A stretch of 64,000 nucleotides of DNA from Georhizobium profundi (lineage in GTDB: Bacteria; Pseudomonadota; Alphaproteobacteria; Rhizobiales; Rhizobiaceae): the NCBI RefSeq assembly GCF_003952725.1, contig NZ_CP032509.1:3124001-3188000 (forward strand), given 5' to 3'. A program made the position numbers and the translations under genes. Each line of letters begins with the position of its first letter. Position 1 is the first letter of the stretch. Below the pieces are notes generated by a model that saw only the letters and a list, made by a program, of their open reading frames with translations, had not been told where the DNA came from and did not search any database. Shown piece by piece: positions 58,462-64,000 of the stretch.

Positions 58462-59076
58462 TCAGAGACGCGCGATCAGTCCGGCTGCGATCAGCCACAT
58501 GACGCAGCCGATGATGACATCGAGTACCCGCCAGGCTGCGGGTCTCGCAAAGAATGGCGCCAGAAGCCGCGCGCCATAGCCGAGCCCGAAGAACCACACG
58601 AAGGATGCGGTCATGGCGCCGGCGCCGAAGGCGAGCCGCGCTCCATCCTCATAGCGCGCGGAAAGCGAGCCGATGAGGAGCACCGTGTCCAGATAGACGT
58701 GCGGGTTAAGGAAGGTGAAGGCGAGGCATGTCGCAAGCGCCTGCATCAAGCTCGCTCCGCCCTCGGCGCTCAAGCGCATGGCCTCCGGCCGCAGGGCGCG
58801 CCGGAACGCGAGAAACCCGTAGGTGATCAGAAAAAGCGCGCCACCGATGGTGACAGCGAAGATCAGGCTCGGCGCATTACTGATCAGCGTGCCCAGACCT
58901 GCAACGCCCGCCGCGATCAGCAGCGCGTCCGATAGAGCGCAGACCAGGCAGAGGATGAAGACGTGCTGGCGCGAGAGGCCCTGGCGCAGGATGAACGCGT
59001 TTTGCGCGCCAATGGCGACGATGAGGCTGCCGCCAAGCAGGAAGCCGGACAGCGCCGGCAGAAGAATGGGGTTCAT
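58462..59076 (-). CDS. LysE/ArgO-family amino acid exporter
   Basis: A 204-residue inner-membrane protein with about six helices. It has the LysE-family start MNPILLPALSGFLLGGSLIVAIGAQNAFILRQGLSRQHV, with the conserved GAQNAF, and FLNPHVYLDTVLLIGSL. These match ArgO (arginine) and LysE (lysine) exporters, and substrate cannot be separated by eye. The regulator usually next to argO is absent. The open frame continues to 59304, but that extension overlaps the next gene and is noncoding-looking. Confidence 0.9.
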   Translation of the reverse strand: MNPILLPALSGFLLGGSLIVAIGAQNAFILRQGLSRQHVFILCLVCALSDALLIAAGVAGLGTLISNAPSLIFAVTIGGALFLITYGFLAFRRALRPEAMRLSAEGGASLMQALATCLAFTFLNPHVYLDTVLLIGSLSARYEDGARLAFGAGAMTASFVWFFGLGYGARLLAPFFARPAAWRVLDVIIGCVMWLIAAGLIARL

Positions 59077-59087
59077 GGGAAGACCAG

Positions 59088-59864
59088 TCAGAAGAGGCTG
59101 AGTTGCGCGCCGGGCGGCTTTTCCGCCGCCGGCTCGTCCGCTGCAGGTGCCGGCGTTTCGGCGAGCGGGTCGATCCTCTCCTGTAGCGCGGCGTTGTCGT
59201 TGGCAACGGCGTTGACCGCCTCGGACACGGGGATCGCTTCGAAGAAATCGTCGGATACGGGCCGCAGCAGATCCGCCACGTCGCGCGGCTCCTGGGTCCG
59301 ACAATCAAGCCAGCGCGCGAAGTCGCCCGGCTCGATCACCACCGGCATCCGGTCGTGGATGGAGGACAGCGCGGAATTGGCAGCGGTGGTCAGGATCGCG
59401 GCGGTATCGATCTCGCCGCCCGCTGCATCCGCATAGGTTTCCATCAGGCCTGCAAAGGCAATCACGCCGCCGCCGCGAGGGCGGATCCAAAAGGGCTGCG
59501 AGCGCGCCTTGCGGCCTTCGCCGCGCCGCCATTCGTAAAAGCCCGATGCAGGCACGAGTACGCGGCGATGGCGCATGGCGGCCTTGAACGCCGCCTTTTC
59601 CGCCGCCTTTTCCGAGCGCGCATTGATCAGCAGCGGAAAGGCCTTGGTGTCCTTCACCCAGCGCGGCAGAAGCCCCCAGCGCACCAGAAGCGCCTGCCGG
59701 TCCGGCCGGTTGGAGGCTTCATTGGCCGGCTCCGTCGCCTGCACGATCACGATCGGTTGTGTCGGCGCAATATTGTAGCGGGGCGGAAAGTCCTCCAGCT
59801 CCATGAGGCTGAAGAATTCCCGAACCTCTTCCGGCATCGCTGAAAGTGCAAAACGACCACACAT
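59088..59864 (-). CDS. SOS-response-associated (HMCES/YedK-type) DNA-protein crosslink protein
   Basis: A 258-residue member of the SRAP family, which shields abasic sites in single-stranded DNA through a thiazolidine link to Cys2. Cys2 is present (MCGRFAL). The motifs RYNIAPTQP, INARSEKAAEKAAF, ASGFYEWRR and HDRMPVVI (active-site Asn, Glu and His regions) are complete. A disordered Pro/Ala/Glu-rich tail of about 30 residues follows. It lies next to the LysE-type gene on the same strand. Confidence 0.9.
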   Translation of the reverse strand: MCGRFALSAMPEEVREFFSLMELEDFPPRYNIAPTQPIVIVQATEPANEASNRPDRQALLVRWGLLPRWVKDTKAFPLLINARSEKAAEKAAFKAAMRHRRVLVPASGFYEWRRGEGRKARSQPFWIRPRGGGVIAFAGLMETYADAAGGEIDTAAILTTAANSALSSIHDRMPVVIEPGDFARWLDCRTQEPRDVADLLRPVSDDFFEAIPVSEAVNAVANDNAALQERIDPLAETPAPAADEPAAEKPPGAQLSLF

Positions 59865-59916
59865 GCCAGAAGCGATGCCACCGGGGCATCACCCGGTCAA
59901 GCGGCCTTTTCTGCGG

Positions 59917-60600
59917 TCAGTACGCGACGGGACGCGGTGAATAGGCCGGGATCAGGGGCGGCTGGATGACGGGCATCGCACTCGGCGCGCCGCCATAGAC
60001 CGGTTGGCCGACATAGCCCGCAGCGCCCGGGAAGCCACCACGATAACCGCCGAAGCGATAGTCGTCGTAGCGCTCGCGCGCGCGGCTCAGCCGGCGTTCC
60101 GCTTCGGGGATCTGTGCCTGCAGCGTCACGAGCCGCGTCTGGATCACCGCACGTTCTTCGGTCGTTGCCGCACTGACGATGCTTTGCGTCGCCGCATTCA
60201 GATCGTTCGTCAGGCGGTCGCGTTCTGTCTGGGCATCATAGACGGCCCGGCCGACCTGATAGGCATTGGAGAAGCCGGCAGACAGATCGGCCGGGCAATT
60301 GTTCTCGCCCGACTGGCCGTTGCGGCCACGGTTCAGCGCGTTGTCCGGCGTGCAATATTGGCGAATGCCCTGCTCCCAGCCCGATTGCCAGGCAACCGTG
60401 TCGATCGGCAGCCCATGTTTCGAGCAGGCCTCCTGATGTCGGCCAATATAGGTCGTTGCCCTGCCCTGCGCGCCGTCCTGCTGGCCCAGCGTCTGCCAGC
60501 TCACGGTTTGACATTCAGCCTCGTTCAATGTCTGGCAGGATGCCAGTGCCAGTCCAAGGCCAGCCAGCATTGCCAGCGTTGCAGCCGTCTTCAGAATCAT
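59917..60600 (-). CDS. DUF2799-like lipoprotein
   Basis: A 227-residue exported protein. A signal peptide ends in the lipobox LALASC (Cys22), so it is probably a membrane-anchored lipoprotein. The DUF2799 pattern follows (WQTLGQQDGAQGR ... IGRHQEACSKHGLPID ... WQSGWEQGIRQYCTPDN), with Cys in conserved places. A long helical stretch (QTERDRLTNDLNAATQSIVSAATTEERAV) and a Gly/Tyr/Pro-rich C-terminus end it. Function unknown. GGGGG lies before the ATG at 60600. Confidence 0.82.
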   Translation of the reverse strand: MILKTAATLAMLAGLGLALASCQTLNEAECQTVSWQTLGQQDGAQGRATTYIGRHQEACSKHGLPIDTVAWQSGWEQGIRQYCTPDNALNRGRNGQSGENNCPADLSAGFSNAYQVGRAVYDAQTERDRLTNDLNAATQSIVSAATTEERAVIQTRLVTLQAQIPEAERRLSRARERYDDYRFGGYRGGFPGAAGYVGQPVYGGAPSAMPVIQPPLIPAYSPRPVAY

Positions 60601-60664
60601 GAATGCCCCCAAGCATTTTCTAATGGAAGCTTACGCCGAATACCGAGAGCTTTGAAAAGGCAAA

Positions 60665-61123
60665 ATGTCGTCTGATCTTGAGTTTCAACAGCCACGTGCA
60701 GCCGTCTCGACGATCCTCGTCAATGGTGCTCGCGTGCTTCTGGTCAAGCGCGCCAATCCGCCCGCGCAGGACCTCTACGCATTTCCCGGCGGGCGCGTCG
60801 ACGACGGGGAGGCCCTGGAAGATGCGGCGCTTCGAGAATTGCGCGAGGAGACCGGGCTGATCGGCAAGGCGCCTCTGGCATTCAAGAGTTATGACCTGAA
60901 GGAAGTCGACACGGATGGGCGTGTCACGAGCTGGTTCAGCCTCACGGTCTTCAAGGCGACTCTCGATCCAGCGGGCCCGTCGCGGCCGATCGCGAGCGAC
61001 GACGCGCTGGAGGCGGGCTGGTTCGGGGCGCAGGACGTGGAAGAATTGCCGATGCCACCGAGCGTGCGCGAATGTCTCGTGGAACTTGGACTGATCCGCC
61101 TTAGCCTCGACACGGAAAGCTGA
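60665..61123 (+). CDS. NUDIX hydrolase
   Basis: A 152-residue NUDIX-fold pyrophosphohydrolase. The Nudix box is complete at about residues 42-64 (GGRVDDGEALEDAALRELREETG), with the REExEE metal-binding core. The N-terminal part has AVSTILVNGARVLLVKRANPP. Members include ADP-ribose pyrophosphatases and others, and the substrate is not clear. The TIGR02301 gene follows after 13 bases. Confidence 0.92.
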   Translation: MSSDLEFQQPRAAVSTILVNGARVLLVKRANPPAQDLYAFPGGRVDDGEALEDAALRELREETGLIGKAPLAFKSYDLKEVDTDGRVTSWFSLTVFKATLDPAGPSRPIASDDALEAGWFGAQDVEELPMPPSVRECLVELGLIRLSLDTES

Positions 61124-61136
61124 TAGCCCTCAACCC

Positions 61137-61673
61137 ATGACGCTGACAGGGACAGGAAAGACGATTCGCTTGCCGCACTCTTCGCTCGTTGCCCTCCTGC
61201 TCGCAGTCTTGATTTTATTGCCTGTGATCGATCCCAGCGCTGCGCAGGAGCCAGCTGCTCCGGAAGCGACGGAAAGCACGGACGAAGCGACGACCACCCC
61301 TCAACCAACGGCGCCACCGCCGCCCGAAGTGCCCTATGACGACCGGCTGATCAGGCTTTCGGAGATCGTCGGGTCAGTGCACTACCTGCAGGCGCTGTGC
61401 CGGACGGAGCCCGCGAGCGACGCCGACGACAATCAAGAGGCTGCCTCGTCGAGCGACGAGTCCGACTGGCGCGCCCTCATGGAACAGCTGATCGCCGCGG
61501 AGGCTCCGGAAGCAGCCAGAAGCGCGCGGCTGACGGCAGCGTTCAATCGCGGCTACCGCAGTTTTGCTTCGGTCTACACCCGCTGCACGCCATCGGCGGA
61601 AGCAGCACGGGCCAGATACCGTAGCGAAGGCGCAACACTAGCGTCTGAAATCATCGCAAGGTTCGGAAATTAG
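61137..61673 (+). CDS. TIGR02301 family exported protein
   Basis: A 178-residue protein with an N-terminal signal peptide (SLVALLLAVLILLPVIDPSAAQ), a Pro/Thr/Glu-rich spacer and a helical domain. The domain has YDDRLIRLSEIVGSVHYLQALCRTEP ... WRALMEQLIAAEAPE ... RLTAAFNRGYRSFASVYTRCTPSAE, a pattern of the TIGR02301 family of Rhizobiales. The two Cys could form a disulfide. Its function is not known. It is probably cotranscribed with the NUDIX gene. Confidence 0.82.
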   Translation: MTLTGTGKTIRLPHSSLVALLLAVLILLPVIDPSAAQEPAAPEATESTDEATTTPQPTAPPPPEVPYDDRLIRLSEIVGSVHYLQALCRTEPASDADDNQEAASSSDESDWRALMEQLIAAEAPEAARSARLTAAFNRGYRSFASVYTRCTPSAEAARARYRSEGATLASEIIARFGN

Positions 61674-61763
61674 GGCCTTGTTAACCTCTTTTGGCAGCGA
61701 GGCGTCCCGTTTTGGGAAGCGGCGTGCTAGAGCTTAACGAAACGGAAATATGGATTCTCGCCC

Positions 61764-62033
61764 ATGGCCATCGCCACCGAACATCGCCTGAACGAGATTG
61801 ACGAGATGATCGTGCATGAAAAGATGCAGGTCGCGCTCGAACACCAGAACGATGCTTGGGCTGATGGCGTGGCCGACGGCATCGAGCCTGAAATCCTCGT
61901 TGATGCGGCTTTGGCGACCGCAATGCGCGAGACCGTCCGCCTCTACGGCGAAGAAGGTGCCGACGAACTTCTTGCAGACCTCAAAGAGCGACTGCTGGCG
62001 GGCGAGTTTTCGCCGGATCGCGCGCTCCAGTAG
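61764..62033 (+). CDS. Small hypothetical protein (89 aa)
   Basis: An acidic soluble protein of 89 residues starting MAIATEHRLNEIDEMIVHEKM, with a repeated helical feel (ILVDAALATAMRETVRLYGEEGADELLADLKERLLAGEF). No signal peptide or membrane segment. The coding character is good, and the ATG is followed by typical GC-rich third positions. I recognise no named family. It precedes the YgfZ-like gene by about 100 bases. Confidence 0.7.
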   Translation: MAIATEHRLNEIDEMIVHEKMQVALEHQNDAWADGVADGIEPEILVDAALATAMRETVRLYGEEGADELLADLKERLLAGEFSPDRALQ

Positions 62034-62135
62034 AACTCGGCCTTCTTCGACCACCACTCTGTCACCCTTGCAGGGCCGCTGACCGAACGCTACCTGTGCC
62101 GAGCGCCAAGAGATTTTGACGGGAGCTCCGCCCTC

Positions 62136-62987
62136 ATGCCGATCGTCACCCTGGAAGATCGCGCCGTTCTTCGCTTTACCGGACCGGATGCCCAGCGGCT
62201 TCTTCAGGACGTCCTGACGCCTGATCTCGATGGGCTCGCCGCCGGCGATGCCGTGGCGGGCGCACTCTTGACGCCGCAAGGCAAGATCATGTTCGATTTC
62301 GTGATTGCTCGCGACGCGGATACCGGCTTCCTGATCGATATCGATGCCGCTTACGCCGACGATTTCGCGCGCCGCATGACACTTTACCGGCTGCGCGCCA
62401 AGCTCGAGATGGCGCGAGCGGACGACCTGCATGTCGCGGCGATCTGGCAGGAAGAGCGGCCGGCAGGTGCACTGCGCGATACACGCTTTCGGGGCACAGA
62501 GACGGTCTATCGCCTCTACGCGCCACGGCACGAGCGGGCGACGGGGCCGGCGGAAGATTACGTGAAGCTTCGCATCGCCAATTCCGTCGCGGAGCTTGGT
62601 GCCGACTTTCCACCTTCCGATGCCTTCCCGCACGACGTGTTGATGGACCGCAATGGCGGGGTCTCGTTCAAGAAGGGCTGCTTTGTCGGCCAGGAGGTCG
62701 TCTCGCGCATGCAGCACCGGGCGACCGCGCGTCGGCGACTGGTGCAGGTTTTCGGGTCGCAGGATCTGCCGGCGGGCGATATCGACATCACCGTCGACGA
62801 CCGTTCGATCGGTACGCTTGGCAGCCGTTCCGGCAGCGAGGGGCTTGCGATCGTGCGCATCGACAAGACCGGGGCTGCGATTGCCGCCGGTAAGGCGATT
62901 CTCGCAGGCGACCAGCCGGTGGACATCCGCCTGGCAGACTGGACCGGCCTCAGCTTTCCGACGGACCTGCAGGCGAGCGAGGCATAA
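62136..62987 (+). CDS. YgfZ/GcvT-like folate-binding protein
   Basis: A 283-residue protein of the YgfZ (COG0354) family, which assists assembly or repair of some iron-sulfur clusters and binds tetrahydrofolate. The signature KGCFVGQEVVSRMQHR is present near residue 180. The N-terminal FTGPDAQRLLQDVLTPDL and the ALLTPQGKIMFDFVI segments are GcvT-like. The following gene begins five bases later. Confidence 0.9.
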   Translation: MPIVTLEDRAVLRFTGPDAQRLLQDVLTPDLDGLAAGDAVAGALLTPQGKIMFDFVIARDADTGFLIDIDAAYADDFARRMTLYRLRAKLEMARADDLHVAAIWQEERPAGALRDTRFRGTETVYRLYAPRHERATGPAEDYVKLRIANSVAELGADFPPSDAFPHDVLMDRNGGVSFKKGCFVGQEVVSRMQHRATARRRLVQVFGSQDLPAGDIDITVDDRSIGTLGSRSGSEGLAIVRIDKTGAAIAAGKAILAGDQPVDIRLADWTGLSFPTDLQASEA

Positions 62988-62992
62988 CGCCC

Positions 62993-63607
62993 GTGAACGC
63001 ACGCCGCGACGGCCGGGCCTGGCAACGCATGCTCTCCGGCCGCCGGCTGGATCTGATCGACCCCTCTCCGCTCGATATTGAGATCTCCGACATCGCCCAT
63101 GGACTGGCGCGCGTGGCGCGCTGGAACGGTCAGACGATCGGGCGGCATGCGTTTTCGGTCGCGCAGCACGCGGTGCTGGTCGAGGAGATCGCCACACGCA
63201 TCAACCTCACGCTCGATCCGGCCACGCGGATGCTGGTGCTTCTCCACGATGCACCAGAATATGTGATCGGCGACATGATCTCGCCCTTCAAGGCGGTTCT
63301 TGGCGGCCATTACAAGGAGATAGAAGCCCGTCTTCAGAGCGCGATTCACCTCAGATTCTCTTTGCCCTCGGTGCCGTCCGCGGCGACCAAGGCCATGATC
63401 AAGCGGGCCGATACCATTGCGGCCTATTTCGAGGCGACGCGGCTTGCCGGCTTCAGCGAAAGCGAGGCGCGTCTCTATTTCGGCACGCCGCGCGGTGTTT
63501 CGCCAGATATGCTGTCGATCGAGCCGCTGGCGACGGAAGACGCGCAGACGCTCTTTCTCGAACGGTTCGCGGTGGCTGAAGCCGCGCGTCGGGCGGAGGC
63601 CGGTTGA
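62993..63607 (+). CDS. HD-domain hydrolase (YfbR-like 5'-nucleotidase type)
   Basis: A 204-residue protein from a GTG start. Metal-binding residues are in HAFSVAQHAVLVEE and the HD pair in LLHDAPEYVIGDMISPFK, then IKRADTIAAYFEATRLAG. These match the YfbR/YfdR-like deoxyribonucleoside 5'-monophosphatases, but the real substrate is unknown. It abuts the YgfZ-like gene upstream and the phosphatase gene downstream. Confidence 0.85.
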   Translation: MNARRDGRAWQRMLSGRRLDLIDPSPLDIEISDIAHGLARVARWNGQTIGRHAFSVAQHAVLVEEIATRINLTLDPATRMLVLLHDAPEYVIGDMISPFKAVLGGHYKEIEARLQSAIHLRFSLPSVPSAATKAMIKRADTIAAYFEATRLAGFSESEARLYFGTPRGVSPDMLSIEPLATEDAQTLFLERFAVAEAARRAEAG

Positions 63608-63608
63608 G

Positions 63609-64000
63609 ATGCCGTTTCTGGTGGTCTGTCCGCTGAACAGGGTTGCCGAAACGGCCGTTCGCCACCGTGCCGGCGCACTGGTCAGCCTTCTCGCGGAGCA
63701 TCAGGCGCTGCACCGCCCCGGCTTGATTGCGGCGGACAATCATCTGCAGCTCGGGCTGAACGACATTGCCGTTGCCATCGATGGACTGGTTCTTGCGCAG
63801 GAAAGCCATGTGCGCCAGCTCGTCGATTTCGTGCGTGTCTGGGATCAAACGCAGCCTCTTCTCATCCATTGCTGGATGGGCGTGTCGCGTTCACCCGCCG
63901 CCGCGCTGATTGCGGCGCTAGCACTCGACCCGGATCTCGATGACGCGGAACTGGCGCAGGCGCTGCGCCGGGCGGCACCGTTCGCGACACCGAACCCGCG
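63609..64000 (+). CDS. Tyrosine-phosphatase-like protein, 3' end beyond window
   Basis: The first 130 codons of a gene that runs off the window. The Cys-based phosphatase P-loop is HCWMGVSRS (Cys88, Arg94), and it resembles bacterial dual-specificity-like proteins common after HD-domain genes in Rhizobiales. The start is the ATG at 63609, one base after the previous stop. Real activity and length cannot be judged from the truncated part. Confidence 0.78.
   Translation, partial: MPFLVVCPLNRVAETAVRHRAGALVSLLAEHQALHRPGLIAADNHLQLGLNDIAVAIDGLVLAQESHVRQLVDFVRVWDQTQPLLIHCWMGVSRSPAAALIAALALDPDLDDAELAQALRRAAPFATPNP

Overview
The window reads as about 64 kb of a GC-rich alphaproteobacterial chromosome, most likely of the order Hyphomicrobiales (Rhizobiales). 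The evidence is gene order and product type: uvrC-pgsA-moaD-moaE, lptF-lptG-lptD-surA-pdxA-rsmA, the fabD-fabG-acpP-fabF-mltG-yicC-gmk run, rpsF-rpsR-DUF2232-rplI, dnaB-alr-...-radA-cvpA-purF and pssA-psd. It is almost wholly housekeeping DNA. I found no rRNA or tRNA gene, insertion sequence, prophage or CRISPR array.

Layout. 1-7.2 kb: a short-chain dehydrogenase broken by three apparent frameshifts, uvrC, a low-complexity hypothetical protein, pgsA, molybdopterin synthase (moaD, moaE), assimilatory sulfate reduction (cysH), ndk and a GST-like protein. 7.3-12.6 kb: an ABC-F ATPase, then a leftward block of pepA, holC, corA and a small protein. 12.9-20.5 kb: the rightward outer-membrane biogenesis operon, with LPS export (lptF, lptG, lptD), a SurA-like chaperone, pdxA and rsmA. 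20.6-27.3 kb: a leftward run of fatty-acid synthesis (fabD, fabG, acpP, fabF), mltG, a YicC protein and gmk. 27.4-31.5 kb: ribosomal proteins S6, S18 and L9 around a DUF2232 membrane protein, then a cyclopropane fatty acid synthase-like enzyme.

31.7-42.4 kb: dnaB and alr, then radA, cvpA, purF and an SDR. Between alr and radA lies about 3.6 kb of accessory DNA. It holds a translationally coupled pair (BioF2-type acyltransferase and JmjC/cupin-8 oxygenase), a ParD/ParE-like toxin-antitoxin pair and a Tat-exported intradiol dioxygenase. It begins with a stretch of about 34% GC. 42.4-48.5 kb: phosphatidylethanolamine synthesis (pssA, psd), an ArsR-family repressor with an Atm1-type ABC exporter behind a perfect inverted-repeat operator, and a LysM protein with a long acidic linker. 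48.6-53.2 kb: a LOG-family protein, a GNAT-nitrilase fusion, a glycerophosphodiester phosphodiesterase and a RarD transporter.

53.2-57.8 kb: leftward cysS, a GFA-family protein, pip and cimA, chained by ATGA overlaps. The cimA start is duplicated as an exact 56-bp direct repeat, which creates a 46-codon mini-ORF between pip and cimA. 57.8-58.25 kb is a non-coding, structured region ending in a strong rightward terminator, a candidate small RNA. 58.25-64 kb: a small basic protein, a LysE/ArgO exporter, an HMCES/YedK-type DNA-crosslink protein, a DUF2799 lipoprotein, a NUDIX hydrolase, a TIGR02301 protein, a small conserved-looking protein, a YgfZ-like protein, an HD hydrolase and the start of a tyrosine-phosphatase-like protein cut by the window end.

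The best candidates for something undescribed are the acyltransferase-JmjC pair inside the alr-radA cassette, the duplicated cimA start with its coupled mini-ORF, and the candidate RNA upstream of cysS. All assignments come from reading motifs and gene order by eye. No database search was run.
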